64,000 nt of DNA from NCBI GenBank assembly GCA_035048485.1, contig CM068590.1:2652593-2716592 (forward strand), written 5' to 3'. The DNA is from Pteria penguin (taxonomy: Eukaryota; Mollusca; Bivalvia; Pterioida; Pteriidae). The notes under the pieces are model-generated. The model ran no database searches. It was not told the origin of the DNA and worked only from the letters and a program-made list of their open reading frames with translations. The stretch's first letter is position 1. Each line of letters starts with the position of its first letter. Positions 11,870 to 21,904 of the stretch are shown here, in pieces. The position numbers and the translations under genes were made by a program.

Positions 11870-13130
11870 GGATATTACATAGATGGGCCGGTATTTTGCA
11901 AATGTATCATGAAATATTTCGTTAAATAATACAAAAGGAAAGAAAAAAATGACCGTTTTTCAATGACCACGCCAGTAGATAGCTTCAGATTGAGACAAGA
12001 CCGGTTTCAGAGTTGAACTACATACGGCTCTGATAATAGCCTTTACGTTGTTTGAGTTGTTTTATTGTATTTGTTCAGTCAACCGAAAAAGTAACATGTT
12101 TGCCTGTTAAGTTTTTTCCACATGCATGTAATTCTTCATTTAACAGACGAATTTAGAAGAATCTATCTGAAGTTAAAGAAATGCAAATTGCTCACACGAT
12201 TTACACTCTTATTATATTCAAAATAATTCATTTATAATAATGCATGATGGCGATATTAAGGACAAATAAATGTGGTTTTAAAGATATAAATGCCCTATCA
12301 AATAAAACCAATCTACCGATCTTTATTAAATAATGTTATCATTTGAATAAAGGTTCATAATATTCATAATAAATTGAAATACTGTTTAATATTTGTTGAC
12401 TACCTGATTATTTATTTCCGCGTAAAAAATTTCAAAGAAATTCTTTTGTGTTCTGATTAAGTAATTAACCATTTTAAGCAAAAGTAATGATCTTAATCAT
12501 TGCATGAAAGGTTAATTAAAATCATTATAAAATACCTGTTAAAGTATGTTTTTACAATTAAGTGTCGCTAAAGACTTCTTTCAAGTACCGGTAACTCTTA
12601 AAGAGCGAGATATTGGTGTGTATTAATAAATTGTGTACTAGCATTACTATTTTATATTTAAAAATTAATTATTATCAGATTTCTTGTGATTTATTACTCC
12701 CCCTCAACAGCAAAATCTAAGAACCATATCTCCGGCAAAGGGAGAAAACCCAAAAATGAATAACCCCCCCCCCCCCCCTCTTTTATTTGTACTTGTTGAG
12801 TATGAAGAATTGTACGATGTTTCAGTCAAATATCTTATTCGCCAATACAATGGGCGATTTTCCTATTGCAAGTCTAAGCATTGTGCTGTAAGCCTACAGA
12901 GCAAAAAATTTAAGTGAAAGATCGACGCCACCTAACGACCGAGTTAAAGTAACGACACGTCAACCCCCCCCCCCCCTTCTCTCTCTCTCTCTCTCTCTCT
13001 CTCTGCTGTGCACGAGATATCGTTTGCAAACGTATTTTAAACTTTTTCAATACAACCAAAATATATATTTGTGTATGTATTAATGTAAAACATGCAAGGT
13101 TCAGTGTTCAGTCGGGTCATCATCTTTTAT
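11870..13130. other. AT-rich non-coding with C-tracts and (TC)n
   Basis: Poly-C tracts lie at 12767-12778 and 12964-12976, the latter followed by (TC)n to about 13005. No coding sequence is recognised. Confidence 0.5.
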
Positions 13131-13138
13131 ATATAATT

Positions 13139-13620
13139 GCATGATCGTATCCGTGAAATTAATAAAAAAAAAATAGATACGATCGTATTGGGCAAGAATA
13201 TGTAACGAGACAAAACAATAAAAAAAAAGGGGGGGGGGTCCTCTCTGTTTAGGTCAAACGGCACTTAGTCCAGGTAACCTTACGACTGGAGCACGCGTGT
13301 TGTGTGAAGTCTATTGTTCTACTTCATCCTGGTAGCGAATAAGGGTTTGACTTATGACACTGATTAATACACGGAATTAGACGATCGTATCCGATGAAAT
13401 CATAAGATACATACGGCCCTATATCTGGCAGGAATATGTAAGAAGCTAAGAAATTTAAAGGGAGGGGGGGGGGGGTGTTTTGAAAGATACTTTTCTTTCC
13501 TGTTTAGGTAAGAAAACGACCGACACTCTAGTTTCCCTTGCGACTCCAGTGCGCATGCTTTGTCTTTTGTTCTGAGATTATAAATATTTTTCAAAAGTTT
13601 GCCTGCACTTCACCAGGAAG
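13139..13620. repeat. Diverged tandem duplication (~240-bp spacing)
   Basis: Both halves begin with GATCGTATCCG and contain GGCA(A/G)GAATATGTAA, a G-tract, a CTGTTTAGGT block, a CGACT(G/C)(G/C)AG block, and then TTGTTCT. The first copy is 13139-13375 and the second 13381-13620. The shared order of blocks shows one duplicated unit. Confidence 0.7.
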
Positions 13621-13969
13621 ATAAAAGAATACTTAAAAAAGAAGAAACCCGACAAAAGAAAATAATAATGAATAAAATAGAATGAAGATCAATGTCCATA
13701 TGTATTAATATTTACCAGAATTAATCAATCGCGTATTTCATCGTAATCGCATGTAATATTTCAAAATCTGAATATGTTTATCAGAGCAATCAATAATGAA
13801 TATCATATCACATATAATATGAATTTATTTGATTTTAAAGTCGGCTTTACTGAACTGACCCCACAAGTAGTAATTGCGCTCTTCAATTCGGATCGTTGCC
13901 TTCTTTAATTAAGAGTCCGAAATAGGTATTACAAAGAAACTCGGCACACTCTCGGAATAATAAATCATT

Positions 13970-14110
13970 TTTTGTGTGCATGTCCTTGGTGACTTTTGTC
14001 ATACAGCTTTGTCAGATGTCTTCAGTTTTCTCTTTTAATCTTATACACTTATACACGTATCTGTACAATAACCAATCAGCTTGTCTTTACCGATTTCATT
14101 CAAATACCAT
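13970..14110 (-). repeat. Dispersed repeat family R1, inverted copy
   Basis: The block TGTGCATGTCCTTGGTGACT followed by TCATACAGCTTTGTCAGAT is the reverse complement of the block at 36845-36920. A third copy (plus orientation) is near 28730-28850. It is an unclassified dispersed repeat. Confidence 0.75.
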
Positions 14111-14282
14111 TGATGCACTTTTACGACAAGTAGATATACGGGTATAAAGAACGTAGTTATACGTCCAAACAGGGACGTATATATCTAAAACATATACGTC
14201 CGTGCTCCAGGTGCGCACTATATTTTCAATTTTTATATAAAAAATGCGTTCTAGTTTTAAAAATATGTAGAACAGCAGAATA

Positions 14283-14478
14283 CCTTAAGATACAGGGGCA
14301 GGCGTGGTGTAGTGGTTAAGCGCTTGGCTTGCGGCGCCGACGATCCGGGTTCGATTCCCGGGTTGCGCCACTATGTTTAAGAGGTTGGTAACCTCCTGCT
14401 TCCATGTCGCGATATAACTGAAATATTGTTGAAAGCGACGTAAAACACCAATCAACCAACAACCAACCTTAAGATACA
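14283..14478 (+). mobile_element. Complete short tRNA-SINE with 12-bp target duplication
   Basis: The element is 14295-14466 (172 bp), flanked by perfect CCTTAAGATACA copies at 14283-14294 and 14467-14478. The tRNA-like head carries an A box (TGGTGTAGTGG) and a B box (GGTTCGATTCC), the RNA polymerase III internal promoter. It is followed by the body CCTCCTGCTTCCATGTCGCG and GAAAGCGACGTAAAACACCA, and an (AACC)n-type tail. This is the only full-length copy of the short family in the window. It is annotated as a SINE rather than a tRNA gene because the head is fused to the body, which recurs at 10.4 and 17.8 kb. Confidence 0.95.
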
Positions 14479-14639
14479 TTTCAAACGTTCATTGTGTAAT
14501 CAAGCAGAGGAGATTTAAAAAGATGTTAAATGATTATTAATCAAGATATCTTAAATCTAATTTCGTTATTTTTCATGCTTCACTGAACAAAAACAATACG
14601 CATCATCATAAGGTCGCTGCCTTTTTAGCACTATCATAC

Positions 14640-14812
14640 CCATTTACCGGGACATATTTGGTGTCCACGTTTGACCGTCTGACGGCGCGGACACAGGTAA
14701 ATGACCACCTATATACGCGGTCAATATGGCCGATATACAGGGACAGTGTCCACGCGTGTCCGCGGCTTTACACGCCCAAATCCAATGTCCACGCTACATG
14801 CACGGTACATGT
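14640..14812 (-). repeat. Dispersed GTCCACG-rich repeat, copy 2 (inverted)
   Basis: The reverse complement begins GTACCGTGCATGTAGCGTGG and contains CATTTACCTGTGTCCGCG and GGTCAAACGTGGACA, matching copy 1 at 11598-11865 in block order. The inverted pair could be the ends of a ~3.2-kb element, but no coding sequence lies between them. Confidence 0.6.
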
Positions 14813-14904
14813 TTGAACTATCCTCTTGTCTAATATTTCCTTTAGACTAAATCCATCTTAAAATTTCAGTATAGTAAAAATATCTTGGTGGATCCACTAG
14901 ACTT

Positions 14905-15726
14905 ATTGGCTATTGGCTTCAATTTTACTTACAGATATATAGATGAATTGCTTTCAATTAATAATCCTTTATTCGCGGATAACCTTAGCATCATCTATCC
15001 AAGTGAACTGGAGGTCAAAGAAACCACAGAAAGTAGTAATTCTACTTCGTATTTAGATATTATGTTGTCTTTCGACATTAATGGTCAATTGAACACCTCA
15101 CTCTATGACAAACGTGACGATTTCAATTTCGCTATCACAATCTTTCCTTTCATAAGTAGCAACATTCCATCATCGCCCGCATACGGCGTATTCATTTCTC
15201 AGTTATTACGTTATTCCAAAGCATGTTCAAATTACAATGACTTTGTTCTGAGGGCGAGGCGACTTTCAGTTAAGCTACTCAACCAGGGTTAAATATGTGC
15301 TAGACTAGCAACGTCACTGAGGAAGTTCTCCGGTCGTTACGAGACTCATATGACTCCATATGATATCTCGTTATCCAGACTTTTAAATGATATTCTGGAC
15401 TGAGACCGACTCCGATCATTTTACACAAATTTGACACCTTCTTTACTAGAAGGTTACCTACTTCGACTTCTCCATATATAAATACATATGGAATTTACAC
15501 GATTTGACTCTTTCTACTGGGTATATGTGACGGGTGTTGCTAGCAAGCAGGAGATGCTCACTATCCCCGGGCACCTGATCTCACTCCATCACAGGGGTTC
15601 ACATATGCTGTTCAAGTAGACATATTTTGTTATTTTCCATTTGTTTTTCATTTTTATTGATTTTGTATGTCCTCTGGTTTCATGATTTTTGGACTTGTGG
15701 TTTGGATTTATCCATCATCTTTACAT
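14905..15726 (+). pseudogene. Penelope-like reverse transcriptase fragment, 5'-truncated
   Basis: The frame begins mid-domain (FNFTYRYIDELLSINN, motif C) and follows the C-terminal third of the reverse transcriptase at 42.7-44.7 kb almost base for base. In motif C the usual YIDD is kept. A TAA at 15290-15292 replaces a tyrosine codon, but the frame then continues to the normal terminator (DILD then TGA at about 15401). The untranslated tail with GTGACGGGTGTTGCTAGCAA follows. The left junction at about 14905 is a simple 5' truncation, typical of target-primed reverse transcription. The right end coincides exactly with the end of homology to the 44.7 kb copy (TCATCTTTACAT), which defines the family 3' terminus. 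It is an inactive fossil copy. Confidence 0.88.
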
Positions 15727-16106
15727 TCGATTCCGGCGCGTTCTAGATTTATCCGCCATATATTGTTTACATTGACAAGCATCCGTAATCCAAATTTAAA
15801 TTTTGTGGCGTGCACTCAAGTATTTACATACCTGAAATTTACTTTCATCATCCAATGAAGTTTCGTGTTATTTATATGTGTGCTTTAGAATATATTTTTA
15901 TTAGGGAGCATTTATGACACAGTTCATTTACATTTATTTTCAAGTTTATCTTTTTTCTTTATATAATTTACAAGTATTTACATATTATAATCATAACTCA
16001 AGTTTATTTATCGTTTTCTTTATAGATCTATACTTTACAAGTATTTAAATCATGGTTCATTTGAAGAAGTTCAAATGATCGAATACAATCCATTACCTAA
16101 ATCGGA

Positions 16107-16400
16107 TTGGTTATTATTTATTAGTGGTGGTTCATTTTGTTATGTGTCTAGGAACTGGTTATGATTTGTTAATGGTGGTTCATTTTGTTATGTGTCTAGG
16201 AATTGGTTATTATTTGTTAATGGTGGTTCATTTTGTTATGTGTCTAGGAATTGGTTATTATTTGTTAATGGTGGTTCATTTTGTTATGTGTCTAGGAATT
16301 GGTTATGATTTGTTAAAGGTGGCTCATTTTGTTATGTGTCAAGGAATTGGTTATTATTTGTTAACGGTGGTTCATTTTGTTGTTTGTCTAGGGATTGTTT
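16107..16400 (+). repeat. 48-bp minisatellite, six copies
   Basis: The unit GTGGTTCATTTTGTTATGTG followed by TCTAGGAATTGGTTATGATTTGTTAATG is repeated six times with few changes. Being a multiple of three, it keeps a 156-codon frame open that reads a 16-residue hydrophobic repeat. There is no independent support for a protein. Confidence 0.92.
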
Positions 16401-17817
16401 TATATTTGTTGTGGTTAATTCTGATTTTATTTCTTTTATCTCTTTTAAGAAATCTTCTTTATTTTCTACTGATTTTGCCTCCACAAAATATTCCCTATTT
16501 TCTACATTTATTCTCTTTTACTAAATTTATTTTGAGATATGTTGTGAATGTTAATTATTTACCGTTTTGTTTTAAGTTTTTCTTCAAAGTTTGATTGAGT
16601 CATCTGTTTTTGCAGTAGGTTTTTTTTTTCATTGATTACACCCTAGATTTATAAATCCTTTAACCATCTGATTGAATTACATTTATTTAAGGTATTTGCG
16701 GTTTGAATATCAGTCCTTTTCTATCAACATCACATATTCTTAACTATCAAAAATGGTAGTTTTGTAATAGAAAATTAGTAACTTTGTTGTATAGTGTGTT
16801 CCGATACAACCCGGTTTTCCTGAAATTAGCTAGAGTATAACGTTATCTCCCTCAATGGATTAAAACCCTCGGACATTATTAATTACTGTCCATACAAAAC
16901 TGCTTCATTTAACTTAATTTTGTAATATAATAATATTGTAAATCTTAATGTTTTATTGAAAATATTCAACTGATTGATTATATCTACTGATTAATCGAGA
17001 CTTAATTCACAAAATCTGCCCTGATAATTAGTAAATTTCTCAAAATTTTGATGAAAACTTGGCAGTAATGGAAAAAGTCCGAGAGTCGTACTCCAACATG
17101 GCTGTTAATGCTAGTAGTGTGACATCACATGGACAGACTCTATTGTTCTGCTCTAATTTTTGAGTGAATAAACAGATTTGATTATGTTGTTTTCGTGTGT
17201 GACAAGATTAACAATAATTTTGGCATTAAGAAGCAAACATGCAGTCTTAATTTCACACACAGTCGCCCATCCCCTTCCACTGACCATTTGACAGATATAT
17301 GATGCATTGCCATCACACTGATAATAAAATAGTAAAATTTCACAATCTGCATACATGTATTTTTAAGGAAAATCAATAATATTCTTTTCATTTGAAACGC
17401 AAAGATATTTATCATTTTCACAATACGTAGAAACGTTCGCGTCCATTCCATTCCCATAACGAACTGCATCAACATGTTTTTTTTTTTTTTTTTGCCACTT
17501 AGATGGACCATAATTCTGGGGGTTTTAGACTTAATTATTGGTGATTGACATTTTACCTGAAATTTTATCAGATAGCAATTCAAAATATGTAATTACCAAT
17601 GTATTTTAAACCTATTTAGACTTATATACCAGTTGAAACCGATAATCTTTGACTGTTTTCTTTTGGGCTCAGTAAGCCATACAGTAGCACTAAGCGAGGT
17701 CTGACGTCATGAATTGACGTCACGGATTGACGTCATAGATTGTCATAATTTCTGTTAGTAGAAAATTCTAGAGGATGTCTACTCGGAATTTTTATGATTC
17801 ATACAAGTGCTTTTATT
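16401..17817. other. AT-rich non-coding
   Basis: No gene is recognised. CRE-like TGACGTCA motifs cluster near 17702-17741, where TGACGTCA(C/T) occurs three times in 40 bp. That could be regulatory, but no adjacent gene start is visible. Confidence 0.35.
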
Positions 17818-17990
17818 TATTTCGATTTAGTTGGTTGGTTGATTGGTGTTTTACGTCGCTTTCAACAATATTTCAGTTATATCGCGACATGGAAGCAGGA
17901 GGTTACCAACCTCTTAAACATAGTGGCGCAACCCAGGAATCGAACCCGGATCGTCGGCGCCGCAAGCCAAGCGCTTAATATTTCGATTTA
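17818..17990 (-). mobile_element. Short tRNA-SINE, head-truncated, 12-bp target duplication
   Basis: It has the same body as the 14.3 kb element in reverse orientation, at 17830-17978. It lacks the A-box part of the tRNA head (5' truncation at GCGCTTAA). Perfect TATTTCGATTTA repeats flank it at 17818-17829 and 17979-17990. Confidence 0.93.
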
Positions 17991-19372
17991 TAGCAATCCA
18001 TATGTTGTAATTCATTTTAAGTTATGATTTCTTTTTTAAATTATTTATGTTTATTTAATTGTATTTGAATAATTAAGAGAACCGTTTAGATTCTCGACTT
18101 ATCTGGCGATGTTCTGGTTATGCTACATCTAGTCTGATCTCGCGATACCGGCAGCCATTATTCTCAATCCCTACAACGTTTTAATCAAAGGGCGCTTATG
18201 CTTATCAAGCTTCTAGATACCGATAGCATTGTAAACAAACATGGCGGCGTTTTCGTCAGACAAAAATCCAACTCATAGTATGTAGACAGCAAAATTCATT
18301 TTACTTATTTTGGGCATAATTTTCTTATCTTTAGTGGACTTCGTCCCGGCCTGCAGCAATAGATGGGATTCTAATGCAATAAAGTGCAATGTTTGTCCTT
18401 TAGATTATGATGATGTTTTAATTTGGTTTCTTGTATTAATAATGATGATAAAGGATGTTAATGTGAAAGAATTTTGTCAAAATGTCAATTTTGTTTTCTT
18501 CTCATTTTTATGAATTTTTAAGAAATTGAAAAAAAAATAAATAAAAAAAGAAAGAAAAGAAAAAAAAAATCCTTGTTTTGTGTACTTTTATGTAAAATAA
18601 AACGATAATTTCCATACATACCAAAACAATAATACGATAACAGTTGGTGCTGTTCAGAATGTTCGTCAAGCACCATGAAATAGAAATTTTGACATGAAAA
18701 TAAATCGTTAAATACGTAATTTATAAAAAATAATTAGTTTACAAATAAAAGTTCATTTGCTTCTTTTTATTAAATAAATCAAGAAAACTGACACAGAAAT
18801 GTGTAAATATAACTAATTAAGAAAAAGGGGTCAAACAGTACTGATTTAGGAATGGAGTTAGACGCCAATGTTAAATCACATAACTTTCTATATCATTCTG
18901 TTCACCGATGGATTCTGTTTATTGATCACATGCAACCGGTCTGACGATGAAGACGTTGACTGGAAAATATGTGGCCCCGCCCTGGATCCACCATTTGACG
19001 GACCTTTCTGAGAAAAATAAAAGCCTTATAAGGACCATTGACTATCAAGTTTCATCAAAATCTCTTCATTGATCTTTAACAAAAAGTTATGACTAGAGTT
19101 CACTTGAGATTTCGCTTAAACTAAAGTTTGTCTGTGTGTGGTGGGGAAGGAAAGGGGGATTGGGTAGAACTGACGAGACTGCATATGCTTACTTGATTTG
19201 TTTCATTGATTCGTAATTATGCCAAACTATTATTATTTCCCTTATTGTTGCTGTCTGTTCTATGTATCAAACAAAAACCATAGTAACAACCATTTAATTT
19301 TTAGGGAGAGGCGGGAGGTGGGCTTTGCAAAAAAAATAAAAATGCTCCGGCTCCCAATGTAAGAAAATTAAT

Positions 19373-19373
<1 letters not shown>
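17991..19373. other. Non-coding, A-rich segments
   Basis: Poly-A-like tracts lie near 18520-18570. No coding sequence or recognisable repeat was found, apart from GGATCCACCA-type debris near 18975. Confidence 0.35.

Positions 19374-19447
<74 letters not shown>
19374..19447. repeat. (ATA)n microsatellite
   Basis: An uninterrupted ATA trinucleotide tract of about 74 bp. The tyrosine-run frame on the minus strand is an artefact. Confidence 0.97.
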
Positions 19448-19449
<2 letters not shown>

Positions 19450-19734
19450 GATAGTAAATTAATAAGAATAATAATCCAGACAGTTGGTGAAAATGCAGTT
19501 CTTTGGTACGAATATTTTTCGTACTACGTACTCCCTTAACCCAATCTCTTCCCCATCCCCCCACCCCCACCCCCAACACACACACACAAACATGTACACA
19601 AAATTTAGTAGATAAGTGGTAAAATATATTATCCAGCCCTCAAAATTGAGGACAAACGAATTCAATCTCTGAAAATAGGTAAAACATTTTCGGGTTCACG
19701 CAAATCTTTTTGCACCCCGTCCCCTGACCCCTTT

Positions 19735-20528
19735 TCAGTTTATGCTATCTCGTGACACGGAGCGTCGGTTTATACGGTCTTATGAATCCAAAACAACAAC
19801 GAAACACCAGAGGATCTCATACCACTTTGACCATTTGATCACAAGCCAGCCACCTGACAAACAGTTATACCTGCTATTTATAGCAATCTAAGAAAAAGAT
19901 GAGCCTCGATATGAGAAATTGGAATTCCCCTCACTCACACCACTCTATAGAAACATGTATGGGCATCATTAGAGTATAAGAACACTGAATCCTTATCAGG
20001 AGGAACTCCTCTATGATCTTACAGAATCGTTTACATATTGATCATCTTTCTGATTCAGTCGTACTTTCTTTTTCATCAAACTGACATTTAACCTTATTTG
20101 TATTAAGGACATTGCATTACATCAGTTTCCTGTTTATCGTATCAGACTTCATTGAAAGTGAGGACGGGATTTTGCCACGCTCTTCAATTTCATGATTCTT
20201 GAACTACAAAGTCTATTTTACCCATAACATATTTGTATAAATTTCAGACCCAGCAGAGAGGGTAGGGGTTGATTACAGCACCCCCTCTCCCTTCCCAGTC
20301 CCGATAATTTTTCCGAGCAGGGTAAAAGTTTTATGGTCAATGCAGACAGTCTTTGTAAACAGTGTGTATTTTCTCTAATCCTCTCTAAGAATTCCGTTCT
20401 TTTGTAGAAAGTCTTCCAAGGTTTTTTTTCCTTTTTTTTCTTTTGGCAAATGTAGGAGTTATCTTTCTTTCACAATGAAATTCATTTCTGAAAATTCCGT
20501 ATTATTTGTTTCGTTTTGTAGAAAAAAG
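19735..20528 (+). other. Upstream region of TRIM-like copy A
   Basis: Blocks such as ATTGCATTACATCAGTTTCC and GAATCGTTTACATATTGATC recur upstream of copy B (32.9-33.5 kb) and in the orphan segment at 41.6 kb. GAAAATTCCGTATTAT and TGTAGAAAGTC blocks are shared with copy C (47.9 kb). A pyrimidine-rich tract ending TTTTGTAG just before the ATG looks like a 3' splice site for a 5'-UTR intron in all three copies. Confidence 0.6.
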
Positions 20529-21475
20529 ATGGCAGATCACCAGCGACCGATTCCATGTGAGGTCGATGGCTGTGGTAACTCTGCGCAATATCAATGCCTG
20601 AATTGTGAAGACGTTCTCTGTATCTGGTGTAAAGAGAAGCACGAAATGAAAAGAAAAACCCACAGGTTTGTCCTATACTCAGAGAGGGAAAAACAAATTT
20701 GCCAGAAGCACACTGAAAAAAATATCTTTGTTGGTGCAAGACATGTAATGAAGCATGTTGCTTAACATGTGTCTTAACATCACATAAGGAACATGTGATT
20801 AGACAGAAAGCGTCAAAAAAGATTTCGGAGGGCCCTTTCAGGATTGCCTGACACAATGGAAAAATCTTCTCCTCGAAGCCACACAAAAGACGACCCAGTA
20901 CAAATAGAACATCCAGAAAATTGACCAAGATTTGGTTTCCCATGCAAATCTTATCCATGACGCCGTAGACAAGAGCTTAGCTAAAATACGGAGCGAACTT
21001 AGAGAAATCAGCGAAAAGAAAGAAACGACACTTCAAGCACAAGAAAAGTCAATAAACGATAAGTATGAACAATTTAAAAGAAATGTTGAAGGACTGGAGG
21101 AACTAGTACAAAAAGGTGATATCAGTCTATTAGAGCACAAGCTTGATATCGCCGATATGAAAGCCCTTTCAGCACATACCCGACAGTCACCTCCGAGTTA
21201 CACTCCTGGTCAAACTGATGTTCAAACGATAGAAACCATGATCGGGAATCTGAACTCATCTGTACAGAATTTAAGAAAGAAAGTCTCACTCGATGGACCT
21301 CCTGCAGAACCGATCCCACGGGCGTCCGCGCCTGTTACGTCATTACTCTCCGCGCAAGCAGTAGTGTCATCATTCCGTCCGGATTATGGCTATCCGTACA
21401 TCGCCTGTACCACGTCATCAGGTATGGCCTGGGTGAAGACTGGCTCGACACGTATACAACTGATGAACAATAACG
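20529..21475 (+). pseudogene. TRIM-like B-box gene copy A, truncated pseudogene
   Basis: The start MADHQRPIPCEVDGCGN matches copies B and C. The first B-box is intact, with its Cys/His zinc ligands in the first ~45 residues. The frame shifts inside the second B-box near 20725, where the aligned amino acids pass into another frame. A short deletion follows near 20810 and an in-frame TAG lies near 20907. From about 20932 the coiled-coil region (EISEKKETTLQAQEKSINDK) and the linker are clean again, through to IACTTSSGMAWVKTGS. Similarity to B and C stops abruptly at 21475, before the propeller-like domain (about 200 codons missing). The lesions rule out a full-length TRIM protein. The truncation point lies 430 bp left of the RecQ helicase remnant, so the loss may be linked to that insertion. 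Confidence 0.88.
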
Positions 21476-21553
21476 GTAAACGTTATTTACTATCGGTTAT
21501 TTGTTTTGTTTGTTGGGGCTTCAATGCCATGACTATGCTGGCTTCGGCTCAGG

Positions 21554-21595
21554 GCCGATTGTGATTCACAATCGGCTTTTTTTTTTTTTTTTTTT
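21554..21595 (+). other. Perfect 11-bp hairpin followed by T19
   Basis: GCCGATTGTGA, a one-base loop and TCACAATCGGC are followed at once by 19 T residues. In bacteria this would be a textbook terminator. In a eukaryote it is more likely a transposon end or a retroposed small-RNA 3' end, immediately downstream of the truncated TRIM-like copy A. Confidence 0.6.
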
Positions 21596-21904
21596 GCACA
21601 ACTGCAGGAAATAAGGTCACAGGTGAGTAATACATACCTTATTTTAATTCAAAACTGCAAGATTTCTTGTAAAACATCCATTTTAAATACATTATTTCAC
21701 GTGTAAACTTTCGTAGCGATTTGAAAACTTTGCTCGGCGGCCATTTGTAATGACATCGGGGGAATATTCGGGTCGCGATGTCACATGGTTTCCTTATTTG
21801 GTATCAATTTCCTTTTATAGAAAATGGTAGTAAAATTATAGTAAAACTTGTGTAACACATGAATAAGACTGTATCTTGAGATTTTAGCGCCGAAAATTGG
21901 CAAA

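Noticed and set aside
14295..14370. Stand-alone tRNA gene
   Set aside because: A and B boxes are present, but the sequence is fused to a SINE body shared with other copies and bracketed by a target duplication.
11598..14812. Single ~3.2-kb DNA transposon bounded by the inverted GTCCACG-rich repeats
   Set aside because: No coding sequence, no target duplication and strong divergence between the arms; two independent dispersed repeats explain it equally well.
16124..16594. 156-codon hydrophobic repeat protein
   Set aside because: Product of a 48-bp minisatellite; no homologous domain and no independent support.
20482..20958. 158-codon minus-strand frame antisense to TRIM-like copy A
   Set aside because: Shadow of the coding strand; similar antisense frames appear opposite copies B and C because the sense sequence is conserved.
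21554..21595. Bacterial-type intrinsic terminator
   Set aside because: The structure fits, but everything around it is eukaryotic; annotated only as a hairpin followed by a T run.
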